A stretch of DNA of 50,221 bases, taken from contig JAUNIX010000022.1 of assembly GCA_030523275.1 (NCBI GenBank), forward strand, positions 1 through 50,221. The letters are read 5' to 3'. Numbering within the stretch: position 1 is the stretch's first letter; each line of letters begins with the position of its first letter. Shown here one piece after another: positions 23,959-33,940 of this stretch. This stretch comes from Lachnospiraceae bacterium. Lineage in GTDB: Bacteria > Bacillota > Clostridia > Lachnospirales > Lachnospiraceae. The position numbers and the translations under genes were made by a program. The notes below the pieces were generated by a model that worked only from the letters and a program-made list of their open reading frames with translations, made no database searches and was not told where the DNA came from.

Positions 23959-25302
23959 TTATTTATACATCCAACTTCCTTTTATGTAACGAGCAACGAA
24001 CAAAACAGCCCGAACCAACCAGTCAAGTGTCATCGCTACCCAGACACCAAACACGCCAAGTCCCATCCACTTTCCAAGTACAAAACTAGAAAAAATACGA
24101 AATACCCACATCGAAATAATCGAAACCATCATACAATACCGAACATCATTCGATGCACGAAACGTATTTGGTAGTGTAAAAGAAAGTGGCCAGACGGTTA
24201 CACAACAAATTGTATGGTACAAAATAATCTTTCGCGCAATGGTTGCTGTTTCCGATGACAGATGATATATCTGTAAAATAAATGGCAAAATGCAAACCAC
24301 GATGATATTTAAAATAATCAGTGAACCATATGTAATCATTAATAATTTTTTTGTATAATAGCGTACACTCTCAATATCACAGGCACCGACACATCGAGAA
24401 ATCACCGTTAAAACAGACAATCCCAGAGCTAAACCTGGAATAATTTCAAACATCGCAACCATATTACCTACTGCATTTGCTGCTATGGATGCCGTACCAA
24501 ATCCAGAAACCAAACTTAATACTAAAATCTTTCCCAATTGAAACATACTATTTTCGATTCCATTTGGCACTCCAATATAGAGGATTCTTCGAATCAGCTT
24601 CTTATGAAACCGAAAGTGAAACTGTTCACTAAAATGGACAGACAAATTTTTATTTTTTAACAGGACAAGCATAACCATTGCCGCCACCATTCTGGAAAAT
24701 AAAGTTGGAATCGCAGCTCCTTCCACCCCCATTCCGACACCGTAGATCAAAAACGCATTCCCGGCAATATTGATTCCGTTCATCAATAACGACATATTCA
24801 TAGCAATTTTTGAATTTCCCATCGTTCGAAACAAAGCTGCACATCCATTATAAATAGCCAAAAACGGAATCGACGCTGTTACGATCAAGAGATACACTCG
24901 CGCATTATACATAACATCCGGTTCAATCTGTCCAAACACTCTATGTAATATTAAATTTCTGCATAGATACATACATCCAATAATCACGATTGAAAGAGCG
25001 GAAATAAATAAGACTATCTGATCTGCCGTTTTACAGGCCATCTTATTTTCTTTCTGCCCCAAATATTGCCCAGCCACCACAGCTCCTCCCGTTGCAAGCG
25101 CTGCAAAAACATTCGCAAGAAGCATCATAATGCTATCCACTAAAGAGACTCCCGATACTGCTGCTTCGCCAACACTTGCGATCATAATAGAATCCGCAAG
25201 TCCAACGGTTACTGTGAGCATCTGCTCAATGATCAGCGGAACAATCAATTTCATTAAATCCTGGTTTGAAAACAACCGCTGTTTACTCTCTAATTCCTCC
25301 AT
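23959..25302 (-). CDS. MATE-family efflux transporter
   Basis: A 447-residue, 12-helix membrane protein of the multidrug and toxic-compound extrusion family, which exports cationic compounds using Na+ or H+. Seen features: QDLMKLIVPLIIEQMLTVTV at helix 1, VGEAAVSGVSLVDSI with the usual loop to helix 2, GQYLGQKE at the end of helix 3, and IPNGIE-type helix 7 start (here VPNGIENSMFQLGK). SRCVGACD stands where many homologues have GQ.LGA. The ribosome site is weak (AAAGAGTG). It lies 33 bp after the membrane-ankyrin gene and may be cotranscribed with it. Substrate unknown; the family assignment is firm. Confidence 0.92.
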   Translation of the reverse strand: MEELESKQRLFSNQDLMKLIVPLIIEQMLTVTVGLADSIMIASVGEAAVSGVSLVDSIMMLLANVFAALATGGAVVAGQYLGQKENKMACKTADQIVLFISALSIVIIGCMYLCRNLILHRVFGQIEPDVMYNARVYLLIVTASIPFLAIYNGCAALFRTMGNSKIAMNMSLLMNGINIAGNAFLIYGVGMGVEGAAIPTLFSRMVAAMVMLVLLKNKNLSVHFSEQFHFRFHKKLIRRILYIGVPNGIENSMFQLGKILVLSLVSGFGTASIAANAVGNMVAMFEIIPGLALGLSVLTVISRCVGACDIESVRYYTKKLLMITYGSLIILNIIVVCILPFILQIYHLSSETATIARKIILYHTICCVTVWPLSFTLPNTFRASNDVRYCMMVSIISMWVFRIFSSFVLGKWMGLGVFGVWVAMTLDWLVRAVLFVARYIKGSWMYK

Positions 25303-25335
25303 AATTTTTCACTCTTTTCATATATATTTTTTATT

Positions 25336-27555
25336 CTATCGTTTTTCATCCAATAATGCTTGAATCTGATCACTCTCTGCCGGCAGATTAAATTCGCTTA
25401 AATGGTCCTTCACCCCGTGATCCAATAAATATTTTGTTAAATCGAAATAACTATATACAACTGCTACATTTAATAATCCTCCTTCTGGATCGTTTACTCC
25501 TTTTAATTCATCGGTAATATCATTTAAACAAATTCCTTTCGCTTCCATGGCATCTAAAATATCTGTATTTCCCGCATTCGCTGCCCAAAATGCCAAACGA
25601 GAATATTGTTCTTTATCATTTAAATCAATTGTATTTAGCAAGTAATTTAACATTTGCTTTCCTGAACTAAAATTAAAATATCCGGTTGGATCTTCCATCG
25701 TAATCGAATATCCATATTGCTGTAACAACTGATACAGTTCCACATCATCCCAAGCGGCAAGATATAAGATTGCAGAATCATCCTTTATTTCATCTTTTAT
25801 ATGAATCTTTTTATTTTTTAATAAATATTCCGTGGCATCTTTTTGATCATACATGAGAGTCTGCATAAAGGCATCCGCACCATTATCATTTTTTTGTCCA
25901 AGTTTTAATCCTTCTGAGAGATAATAATCCATCATATCGATATTTCCATAAGCAGCGGCAATCGTAAGCACTGTATTACCAATTTGATCCTCTATACGAA
26001 TCCCCATGTTATCCTTTTTCCATTCGGATGCCAGTTTCGGTGTTCCAAATGCGCTGACCATATATAACATGTATTTCTTATCTTTTTCATCAAACATTGA
26101 TAAATCAAGTTTCTTTTTCTTTAAGTATTCCAATTCTTGACTATCTTTTAAACAATCATAAATCAATCCATAGCAAAGGCCATTTCTCGAAACCATTTTC
26201 TTTCCGAAATTTTCTAGTTCTCTTTGATCTATGTACCCATGTTTACGCATATATTCTAAATTCCTGCGTGCAATCCCTTCGCACTGAAAGTCAACATAAC
26301 CATAATATAAATCTTCACCAAATCGATATTCCAGACGATTATATACATCAGAAGTCACCTTGTATCCCTGATCCATTAATTTCTTAATCATATCCTGATC
26401 TGAAAAACAAATGGCATCTGCCACGATAACGGATTGTTGGATTTTTGAATATTTTTCTCGTTTTGTTTTTTGCAAAATATAGCTCGCCACTTCATCCATT
26501 CCTGAATAACAAGCATATGAAAGTGCAGTTTCATTGGAATCTGTTTCATATACATCAGATTGTAAATCATCATAAAAATTAATTCCTTCTGACTCTGCCT
26601 CTTTGATCAGTGCCATTGATCCAAAAGAAACACCATCACATAATTTCTCATCTGCACTGACCTTCGGGTCATCATCGGAGTCATCGAATAATGAATTTGA
26701 TCGAAATTCATAGCCTAATACTCCAATCCAGGCAACCAAAAGCACTACCATCGTCAAAACACTTTTTAAAGTAAGATTTTTTCGATAACGACTTTTTGTA
26801 TCAGGATCGAAAGATTCTTTTTTCAATGCCTGCAACATTAGGAATCGTAAAATAATGATTTCCAAAACGCTTTCAACAATACCGGAAGCTTCCCCCACAG
26901 CTTGGACAAACATATTAGTGGAATTTTGCAAAGATAAACCAAACGAAACAAGCATTGAAATGCTTATAAAGGCAAACAGAAACAATAACAAATAAAAAAC
27001 TACCCTGCGGATTTTAATGTCTTCATTCAAATTTGCAAAAGCAATTGCCGTATAAATTGCATACAGCATTGCTGCCACAGCCAGGGCTTGCTTAAGCACC
27101 ATAAAAATAGAATAGGTCCAAATTCCCCCATATACACCATTATAAATACGAAACATATAAGAAAAATAATTTCCACGGGTCATCAATAAAAAGCTAATAA
27201 TACCTACACCAACCGTCAAAATTAAATATGTCCAAAGACAAATTTCTTTCGCATGAATGATTTCCTTTTTTGATCCATACAATTCCAGATTTTTCTTACG
27301 ATTTCTTCCTATCACCTCATGCCAAAAATGAGTGGAAAGCAACAGTACAAGTGCCAAACCCAAAATCAGAGCCACTAAATCATAGAAAAACGTTTGAAAA
27401 ATCAGTGGCATGCCGAAACCAGCGTCCTCCCAGGAAAGGAAATCTTGCAATGACTTGCTCATGCAACAAAATCCACTGAATGACAATACAACAATCCACA
27501 CAGGACCAATCTTTTTAGCAATTGTTTTCACATCATAAACAATCATATTCCTCAT
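25336..27555 (-). CDS. Membrane protein with C-terminal ankyrin-like repeats
   Basis: A 739-residue protein in two parts. Residues 1 to about 285 hold six or seven hydrophobic helices, arranged like an ABC-2-type permease subunit, with the loop GRNRKKNLELYGSKKE. After the last helix and an acidic stretch (DDSDDDPK) come about 430 soluble residues with degenerate ankyrin-type units: ETALSYACYSGMDEVASYIL, GNTVLTIAAAYGNIDMM, ILYLAAWDDVELYQLLQQYG and LLNVAVVYSYFDLTKYLLDH. If the first helix is N-in, the repeats may face outward or inward depending on helix count; this cannot be settled. No ATPase subunit is adjacent. I do not know this architecture from a characterised protein. It has its own promoter and lies 33 bp before the MATE gene. 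Confidence 0.75.
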   Translation of the reverse strand: MRNMIVYDVKTIAKKIGPVWIVVLSFSGFCCMSKSLQDFLSWEDAGFGMPLIFQTFFYDLVALILGLALVLLLSTHFWHEVIGRNRKKNLELYGSKKEIIHAKEICLWTYLILTVGVGIISFLLMTRGNYFSYMFRIYNGVYGGIWTYSIFMVLKQALAVAAMLYAIYTAIAFANLNEDIKIRRVVFYLLLFLFAFISISMLVSFGLSLQNSTNMFVQAVGEASGIVESVLEIIILRFLMLQALKKESFDPDTKSRYRKNLTLKSVLTMVVLLVAWIGVLGYEFRSNSLFDDSDDDPKVSADEKLCDGVSFGSMALIKEAESEGINFYDDLQSDVYETDSNETALSYACYSGMDEVASYILQKTKREKYSKIQQSVIVADAICFSDQDMIKKLMDQGYKVTSDVYNRLEYRFGEDLYYGYVDFQCEGIARRNLEYMRKHGYIDQRELENFGKKMVSRNGLCYGLIYDCLKDSQELEYLKKKKLDLSMFDEKDKKYMLYMVSAFGTPKLASEWKKDNMGIRIEDQIGNTVLTIAAAYGNIDMMDYYLSEGLKLGQKNDNGADAFMQTLMYDQKDATEYLLKNKKIHIKDEIKDDSAILYLAAWDDVELYQLLQQYGYSITMEDPTGYFNFSSGKQMLNYLLNTIDLNDKEQYSRLAFWAANAGNTDILDAMEAKGICLNDITDELKGVNDPEGGLLNVAVVYSYFDLTKYLLDHGVKDHLSEFNLPAESDQIQALLDEKR

Positions 27556-27588
27556 ACACTCACATCCCCTTCTATGTAGTTACATCAT

Positions 27589-27617
27589 ATCATAAATATA
27601 AAATAATTATTTCTCAA
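27589..27617 (-). promoter_or_regulatory. Promoter of the membrane-ankyrin gene
   Basis: TTGAGA (27617-27612), 17-bp spacer, TATGAT (27594-27589) on the minus strand, about 34 nt upstream of the ATG, which follows an AAGGGGATG ribosome site. Confidence 0.6.
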
Positions 27618-27645
27618 TTTTCAAAGGAAGTATTATAAATAAGAT

Positions 27646-27686
27646 ATAAAAAGAAGAGATTTGAAATCCCTTCAAAATCTCTTCTT
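27646..27686 (-). terminator. Terminator of glyQS
   Basis: A 15-bp stem with one bulged base, AAGAAGAGATTTGAA against TTCAAAATCTCTTCTT, followed by TTTTT on the minus strand, 29 bp after the glyQS stop. Confidence 0.85.
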
Positions 27687-27714
27687 AAAAAACTAATCAA
27701 CTAGAAAGATAAAA

Positions 27715-29103
27715 TTAGTAAGCAAATTTTTCTTCAAAATAAGCTTTCAAATCTTCAATTTTTACTCTTTCCTGTTCCATTGTATCACGGTCACGAACCG
27801 TAACAGCACCGTCTTCCTCTGAATCAAAATCATAAGTTACGCAGTAAGGAGTTCCAATTTCATCCTGACGACGGTATCTCTTACCAATGTTTCCACGATC
27901 ATCATATTCACAGTTGTAATCTTTGCTCAATGCTTCAAATACTTTTGTTGCACCTTCATTTAATTTCTTAGATAATGGCAATACGCCAACTTTTACTGGT
28001 GCAATCGCTGGATGGAAATGCATTACCTTACGAATATCACCAGGTTTGATTTCTTCTTCATCATATGCAGAACATAAGAACGCTAATGTGACACGATCTG
28101 CACCTAAAGAAGGTTCGATTACGTATGGGATGTATTTTTTCTTTTTCGCATCATCAAAATAGGTTAGATCTTCACCAGATGTGTTCTGATGTTGAGTTAA
28201 ATCGTAGTCTGTTCTGTCTGCGATTCCCCATAATTCTCCCCATCCAAATGGGAATAAGAACTCGATATCTGTTGTTGCTTTTGAATAGAAAGATAATTCT
28301 TCTTTGTCATGGTCACGAAGACGCATTTCATCATCTTTGATACCAAGATCTTTTAACCAATTGATACAGTAACTTCTCCAGTATTCAAACCATTCTAAGT
28401 CTGTATCTGGTTCACAGAAAAATTCTAATTCCATCTGTTCGAATTCACGTGTACGGAATGTAAAGTTTCCTGGTGTGATTTCGTTACGGAACGACTTACC
28501 GATCTGACCAATACCAAATGGGATTTTCTTACGAGATGTTCTCTGAACATTTTTAAAGTTTACAAAAATACCCTGTGCTGTCTCTGGACGTAAATATACG
28601 GTATTTTTAGCATCTTCTGTTACACCCTGGAATGTCTTGAACATTAAGTTAAACTGGCGGATGTCTGTAAAATCATGTTTTCCACAAGAAGGACATACAA
28701 TATGATTGTCTTCGATATAAGCTTTCATCTGTTCCTGCGTCCAACCATCAACAGAAGATTCTAATTCCTGTCCGCTTTCATGAGCAAAATCTTCGATCAA
28801 TTTATCAGCACGGAAACGCTCATGACATGCCTTACAATCCATTAATGGATCAGAGAATCCACCTAAGTGTCCAGATGCAACCCATGTCTGAGGGTTCATC
28901 AAGATTGCACAGTCAACACCAACATTGTATGGGCTTTCCTGGATGAACTTCTTCCACCAAGCTTTTTTCACGTTATTCTTTAATTCTACGCCAAGGTTAC
29001 CATAATCCCATGTATTTGCTAATCCACCATAAATTTCAGAACCTGGATATACAAATCCTCTGGATTTTGCTAACGCTACGATTTTATCCATTGTCTTTTC
29101 CAT
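27715..29103 (-). CDS. glyQS: Glycyl-tRNA synthetase (dimeric type)
   Basis: A class II aminoacyl-tRNA synthetase that charges tRNA-Gly. The 462 residues are the alpha2 type. Seen: [19 protein letters not shown] at the N-terminus, [10 protein letters not shown] within an inserted region that also carries CKACHERFR (a Cys pair set), motif 2 [20 protein letters not shown] and motif 3 [14 protein letters not shown]. The C-terminal anticodon-binding part includes [16 protein letters not shown]. It lies 115 bp after recO. No T-box leader was found upstream, although glycyl synthetase genes in some Firmicutes have one. A strong terminator follows. Confidence 0.97.
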   Translation of the reverse strand: MEKTMDKIVALAKSRGFVYPGSEIYGGLANTWDYGNLGVELKNNVKKAWWKKFIQESPYNVGVDCAILMNPQTWVASGHLGGFSDPLMDCKACHERFRADKLIEDFAHESGQELESSVDGWTQEQMKAYIEDNHIVCPSCGKHDFTDIRQFNLMFKTFQGVTEDAKNTVYLRPETAQGIFVNFKNVQRTSRKKIPFGIGQIGKSFRNEITPGNFTFRTREFEQMELEFFCEPDTDLEWFEYWRSYCINWLKDLGIKDDEMRLRDHDKEELSFYSKATTDIEFLFPFGWGELWGIADRTDYDLTQHQNTSGEDLTYFDDAKKKKYIPYVIEPSLGADRVTLAFLCSAYDEEEIKPGDIRKVMHFHPAIAPVKVGVLPLSKKLNEGATKVFEALSKDYNCEYDDRGNIGKRYRRQDEIGTPYCVTYDFDSEEDGAVTVRDRDTMEQERVKIEDLKAYFEEKFAY

Positions 29104-29177
29104 TTTTCATTACCTCACAAAATATTTATACATTTTTGTAACAATTTATATTTTCATTTCGCTGACGTCCTGAATGT

Positions 29178-29199
29178 TACAATAATCTTTTTTATTGTA
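29178..29199. repeat. Perfect 8-bp inverted repeat between recO and glyQS
   Basis: TACAATAA (29178-29185 region) and TTATTGTA (29192-29199) with a 6-bp spacer. It lacks a clean T-tract, so it is a weak terminator at best or an operator in the glyQS leader. No T-box sequence accompanies it. Confidence 0.4.
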
Positions 29200-29218
29200 C
29201 ATAGAATCGTCTCTTTTT

Positions 29219-29959
29219 TCAATCCCTAATATCCAAAAATTCCAGAGATTTGAAGTTATAATCCACATATACAGCCATAAAATCCCGACATATTTCCTTT
29301 AATTGGCGCATCACTTGTGGAGATACCGTAAATGTATACAGTTTTTCCACCGGACTACTGATAATATATTGTAGTGTATACAATGTTGACTCCGCTAACA
29401 AAAGACTTTTTTCTTTTTTTCCGCAGTCAGTGCATAAAACGCCTCCTGCATGACTATTAAAATAATGAAGCTGTTCTTTTTTGCCACAGCGTATACACTG
29501 AAAACAGGACATTGCATACCCATAATATGCCAATATTTTGATCTCAAAAATACTGCGAACTAATACGAGTGGAACTGTCCCTTTTTCCAACACACGCATT
29601 GTTTGATAGAGCAGCTTTAAAATATTGATCTCATCATTATTTTCCCTTGTCAGATAGGAGGCAAACTCACAAAAATAACTGCCGTAATAGATTAACTCCA
29701 AATCTTTTTTGATCGAATCAAAATAATTTAGCACTTTTGCACTTTTCAAATTATACGAAGTCCTGCCCTCATACACCATAAACTCACCAAACGTAAAGGG
29801 CTGGCATACTGCACCAAAAGAATTATTGACTCTCTTGGCTCCTCTGGCAAAAACAGGTATTCTGCCACGTTCTTTCGTGAGAATTACGATACGCATATCA
29901 TAATCTCCGACAGAACCCGCAGATAAGATCATACCTGTTACCGTAACCTCCTGACTCAT
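29219..29959 (-). CDS. recO: DNA repair protein RecO
   Basis: RecO loads RecA on single-strand-binding-protein-coated DNA with RecR. The 246 residues show the N-terminal OB-fold start VTGMILSAGSVGDYDMRIVI, then RIPVFARGAKR. A C4 zinc site is visible in CFQCIRCGKKEQLHYF and VLCTDCGKKEKS. The helical C-terminal half is normal. It lies 6 bp after era, the usual Firmicute order era-recO, and before glyQS. No odd feature. Confidence 0.95.
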   Translation of the reverse strand: MSQEVTVTGMILSAGSVGDYDMRIVILTKERGRIPVFARGAKRVNNSFGAVCQPFTFGEFMVYEGRTSYNLKSAKVLNYFDSIKKDLELIYYGSYFCEFASYLTRENNDEINILKLLYQTMRVLEKGTVPLVLVRSIFEIKILAYYGYAMSCFQCIRCGKKEQLHYFNSHAGGVLCTDCGKKEKSLLLAESTLYTLQYIISSPVEKLYTFTVSPQVMRQLKEICRDFMAVYVDYNFKSLEFLDIRD

Positions 29960-29965
29960 TACTAA

Positions 29966-30868
29966 CTACACTTCTTTCTTATCGTACCCATAGTTTTTCA
30001 GTAGAAAATCACTGTCGCGCCAATCTTTCTTCACTTTCACCCAAAGCTGAAGATTCACCTGCATACCAAGAAGATTTTCCATTTCTCGGCGTGCTTGGCT
30101 GCCAATCCGTTTGAGCATCGATCCCTGTTTTCCAATGATAATTCCCTTGTGTGAATCTTTTTCACATATGATCGTCGCATCAATATCTATGATATCTTTT
30201 CGTCTTCTCGTCTTCATAGAATCAATCACAACTGCAATCCCATGAGGAATTTCCTGATCAAGCAAACGCAAAGCTTTCTCTCTGATCAATTCAGCTACAA
30301 TCTGGCGTTCCGGCTGATCTGTGATCGTATCTTCGTTATAATACATTGGTCCTGGTTTTAAATACTTGAATATAGACGCTATAACATCATCTGTATTTTT
30401 ACTGCGCAAAGCAGAAACTGGAATAATCTCAGCAAAATCTAAAACGTTTTTGTATTTCTCGATTGCTTCCAATACATCCTTTTCTTCCACTGTATCAATT
30501 TTATTGATAATTAACAAAATTGGTGTCTTTACCTTTTTTAACTGTTCAATGATATACTGCTCTCCCTTGCCAATAAAAGTGGATGGTTCTACCAACCAAA
30601 GCACAACATCAACTTCATTTAGCGTTCTCTGTGCTACGGTAAGCATATACGTTCCCAGTTTATTTTTAGCACGATTGATCCCCGGTGTATCAAGGAAAAT
30701 AATCTGTCCGCGTTCGTCAGTAAAAACCGTCTGAATCCGATTTCTCGTTGTCTGTGGTTTATTTGATGTGATTGCAATCTTCTGACCGATTAAATGGTTC
30801 ATCAACGTTGATTTCCCAACATTAGGACGACCGATCAAAGTCACAAATCCTGATTTAAATTCCTGCAT
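29966..30868 (-). CDS. era: GTPase Era
   Basis: Era binds 16S rRNA near its 3' end and helps 30S assembly. The 300 residues hold a GTPase domain with G1 IGRPNVGKSTLMNHLIG (residues about 12-28), effector region KPQTTRNRI, G3 FLDTPGIN, G4 INKIDTV and G5 VSAL, then a KH domain with GIVIGKQGSM-type loop (here GIIIGKQGSMLKRIG). All nucleotide-binding motifs are intact. It lies 20 bp after the M16 peptidase gene and 6 bp before recO. Confidence 0.98.
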   Translation of the reverse strand: MQEFKSGFVTLIGRPNVGKSTLMNHLIGQKIAITSNKPQTTRNRIQTVFTDERGQIIFLDTPGINRAKNKLGTYMLTVAQRTLNEVDVVLWLVEPSTFIGKGEQYIIEQLKKVKTPILLIINKIDTVEEKDVLEAIEKYKNVLDFAEIIPVSALRSKNTDDVIASIFKYLKPGPMYYNEDTITDQPERQIVAELIREKALRLLDQEIPHGIAVVIDSMKTRRRKDIIDIDATIICEKDSHKGIIIGKQGSMLKRIGSQARREMENLLGMQVNLQLWVKVKKDWRDSDFLLKNYGYDKKEV

Positions 30869-30888
30869 AATAATCCTTTCTCTTATCG

Positions 30889-33792
30889 TTAAAATACGTG
30901 TCTTACTTCACCAAAGTGTTCTGCACACTCTTTCATCTTATCTTCATTTCCAATCGCACAGAGTATGCCCTGATTTGCAATGGCTGCCACAATTGGTTCT
31001 AAATTTCGAATGACCTCCTGGCTACAAGAAAGCACCTCATCTCGCTCTTTTTGTAACATTTCTTCTGTCAATCCTGATAAATAAGCAGAAAAACTAAATT
31101 CACCTTTTGCGGATGGCTCCATCGGCACATCCATGTTACTGATTGCTCCGATAATATATTTCAACATGGTACGGTCATCAGCATCAAATGCCGCCACATA
31201 ATCTTTTGCTTTCTTATAAATTTCATACGTTTCCATCAGATTTGGATCGCGGTAAGAAACAAGGTAACCATCTCCATTTCGCGAAAAGCTGCACATACAG
31301 CCATAGGCACCGCCTTTGACACGGATATTTTCCCATAAATAATCATAAGAAAACATAACCTGAAGTACTCGTAACGCACCATGATAACGAAGTCCTGCAT
31401 CCACAAAGTTACCGGCAGATGCTACATACTGAACCTGACTGGCTGTCGCAAATCCTTCATTTAAAACAGCAGGTGTTAACGGTTCATATTCTAATTTCTC
31501 TGCCGATGATAATTTTGAAGTAAATGCAGATATTTCTGTCTCAAATGTCTGTTTCATATCCTGATCGTCTGTGACACTGACAATCAGATTTTCTTTGCTA
31601 AAGATTGCATTGGCTGCCTCTTTCAAGCCTGCGATCAACTCATCTGCTTTTTCATCATAATGTTTGAATATGTCATCTAAAAATTCAAAGAAAGTAATTC
31701 CTTCCATATGCTCTTTATACAGGCATCCCTCTGAAACATAAGATAATGCTCTTGTCGCCGCTGTCTTATGCCCAACAGAAGAAAATCCCGCTTTTAACTG
31801 TGTATGCACACGGGCAATGATTTCTTTTAACCTCTCCTTATTTTCTAAATCAGAAGTAAAAAAGATTTCCTTGATCAAGCGGAATGCATCGCCAATTTTA
31901 TCATAAAAACACTTTGTCTTAATTTCCCACAGTGGAATCAAGGTTCTCGCCTCATCAACTGTCGGCATAATATGATAATTACAGCTTATACCTCCGGTAT
32001 AAATATTGATTTCGTTCGATAATTCATTATAACTATACTGCTTGGTATCCACATAACGATAGACTGCTGTCAGCATCGAAGCATAAGGAATCAGGCGAAC
32101 TGGCAGATTTTTTACGTTAAATGCCAAAGTAATATAGGAGATACCATTTGTAAAAATAGGATGGTGTACTCCTTTTGTGCCTGCTAATTCTACTTCCGTA
32201 TTGTAAAGTTTTTTTGCCTTTTTCCCTATATCATCCAAGGATAATAATGGAATTTTTTCTAAATCTTCTTTTGGTGTCGGCTCTTCCTGATAGGCTTTTA
32301 ATGCCTTTGTCGTCTCGACTAGTTCCTTAATTTCTGTTTCTGACAAAGACTCTTTCAATGCAGCTAATTTCTCCTTTGTCGCTGCTTCCATCTTACCATT
32401 TAATCCTTTTTCCGGTTTTAAAACTACAATCGTCTTGTGAGTATTTTCGATTAAATAGGTTTTGATCAACTGCTCAAAATAATCACTGTCTAATTTATCA
32501 CGCAAAATTTCAAATGTCTCATTTGTTTTTACATGGATAAATGGCTTATCATCCGCATATAACCAGCTATCAAACATATTTAATCCATAGATAAGTCCCT
32601 TTGGAAATCTACCAAAGTTTCCTTCTTTATACTTGAATTCATAATTTGTCAATGCTGCTTCTAATGCGCGTTTGTCAATGCCATTTTTCACAGCTTCTTT
32701 TAATGCATTCTCGATTGTTGTAATAAATTCTGCTTCCTGCTCTAAATTTGCATTCTGAGCAACAATGGAAAAGACTGGTTGTTTGATTCCATTATCATAA
32801 GAACTAAACACATCCGCACCAATTCCTTTTTTGATCAGAGCTTCTTTTACTGGTGCACCTGGTGCTCCGATCAACACATAATCTAAAATCTGAAATGCCA
32901 AATATAATTCGCGATCTAAACTATCACCGATAATCGCATTATAGGATAAATAGGTCTTATCCTTTTCGTCTTCATTTTCAGAAATAGAATAGCTTTCTTC
33001 TACTCTTTTTACTTCTGCAAATGGTTTTTGCGATGCAATCTCTGAATCTACGTATAAATAATCAAAGTTCGATAAATATTCTTCATCAATAAATTGCAGG
33101 TTCTCGTCCACATCCATATTGCCATATAAATAAATATAACTGTTAGAAGGATGATAATATGCACTATGGAATTTTACAAAATCTTCCTGTGTCAAGTTTG
33201 GAATCGCTTCCGGATCTCCACCAGACTCAAAACCATATGGTGTATCTGGAAGCAAAGATTTCTGGATCACACGCATCAATTGCTGTTCTGGAGAGGAAAA
33301 AACACCTTTCATCTCATTGTAAACAACTCCATTATATTTGATTTCATCCTCTGGATTCTCTAAATCATAATGCCAACCTTCCTGCTGCATAATTTTTTCA
33401 TTTTTATAAATATTAGGATAAAAAACGGCATCCAAATATACATGCATCAGATTATGAAAATCCTTGTCATTACAACTTGCAATCGGATAAACCGTCTTAT
33501 CAGAATAGGTCATTGCATTTAAAAACGTATTTAAAGATCCTTTCACTAATTCTACAAATGGATCTTTTAATGGAAACTTTTTAGAACCACATAATACAGA
33601 ATGTTCTAAAATATGTGGTACTCCAGTGTCATCTTTTGGTGGAGTACGAAATCCAATATGAAATACTTTATTTTCATCATCGTTTGAAACAACGACCAAG
33701 CGGGCTTTTGTTTTTTTATGCTCAAAAATATAACCCGTTCCATTTAATTCTTCTAAAATTTCTTTCTTTTTTAATTCATATGCCTGATTCAT
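30889..33792 (-). CDS. M16C-family zinc metallopeptidase (insulinase/presequence-protease type)
   Basis: A 967-residue peptidase of the cytosolic M16C/PreP group. The inverted zinc motif HxxEH is VPHILEHSVLCGS, His60, Glu63 and His64, near the N-terminus. SLNTFLNAMTYSDKTVYPIAS, typical of PreP-like members, follows, then the second M16 repeats. VKGGAYGCMCSFSRNGDGY and SYRDPNLMETYEIYK near the C-terminus fit the family's fourth domain. Length matches the 950-1000-residue group. These enzymes cut short peptides inside a closing chamber. It begins with GAGGG six bases before ATG and lies 20 bp upstream of era; an adjacent M16 gene is common but not a functional link. Confidence 0.92.
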   Translation of the reverse strand: MNQAYELKKKEILEELNGTGYIFEHKKTKARLVVVSNDDENKVFHIGFRTPPKDDTGVPHILEHSVLCGSKKFPLKDPFVELVKGSLNTFLNAMTYSDKTVYPIASCNDKDFHNLMHVYLDAVFYPNIYKNEKIMQQEGWHYDLENPEDEIKYNGVVYNEMKGVFSSPEQQLMRVIQKSLLPDTPYGFESGGDPEAIPNLTQEDFVKFHSAYYHPSNSYIYLYGNMDVDENLQFIDEEYLSNFDYLYVDSEIASQKPFAEVKRVEESYSISENEDEKDKTYLSYNAIIGDSLDRELYLAFQILDYVLIGAPGAPVKEALIKKGIGADVFSSYDNGIKQPVFSIVAQNANLEQEAEFITTIENALKEAVKNGIDKRALEAALTNYEFKYKEGNFGRFPKGLIYGLNMFDSWLYADDKPFIHVKTNETFEILRDKLDSDYFEQLIKTYLIENTHKTIVVLKPEKGLNGKMEAATKEKLAALKESLSETEIKELVETTKALKAYQEEPTPKEDLEKIPLLSLDDIGKKAKKLYNTEVELAGTKGVHHPIFTNGISYITLAFNVKNLPVRLIPYASMLTAVYRYVDTKQYSYNELSNEINIYTGGISCNYHIMPTVDEARTLIPLWEIKTKCFYDKIGDAFRLIKEIFFTSDLENKERLKEIIARVHTQLKAGFSSVGHKTAATRALSYVSEGCLYKEHMEGITFFEFLDDIFKHYDEKADELIAGLKEAANAIFSKENLIVSVTDDQDMKQTFETEISAFTSKLSSAEKLEYEPLTPAVLNEGFATASQVQYVASAGNFVDAGLRYHGALRVLQVMFSYDYLWENIRVKGGAYGCMCSFSRNGDGYLVSYRDPNLMETYEIYKKAKDYVAAFDADDRTMLKYIIGAISNMDVPMEPSAKGEFSFSAYLSGLTEEMLQKERDEVLSCSQEVIRNLEPIVAAIANQGILCAIGNEDKMKECAEHFGEVRHVF

Positions 33793-33884
33793 TCATGTCC
33801 CTCGTTTCCCTGTTAATTTGTTTTATTATAAACCATTTTCTCATATGCATACCTTTGATGAACATTCTAACACAAAGATAACAG

Positions 33885-33933
33885 AAAAAGCAATCATTGC
33901 CTGTCGAGCAGTAAGCTCTAATACAATGATTGC
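33885..33933 (-). terminator. Terminator of the M14 peptidase gene
   Basis: A 10-bp stem, GCAATCATTG (33890-33899) against CAATGATTGC (33924-33933), with a 24-nt loop followed on the minus strand by TTTTT. It begins 7 bp past the stop. Confidence 0.75.
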
Positions 33934-33940
33934 CTTTATT

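Noticed and set aside
29104..29218. T-box leader for glyQS
   Set aside because: The gap is only 115 bp and has no T-box core sequence or antiterminator. Only an 8-bp inverted repeat was found.
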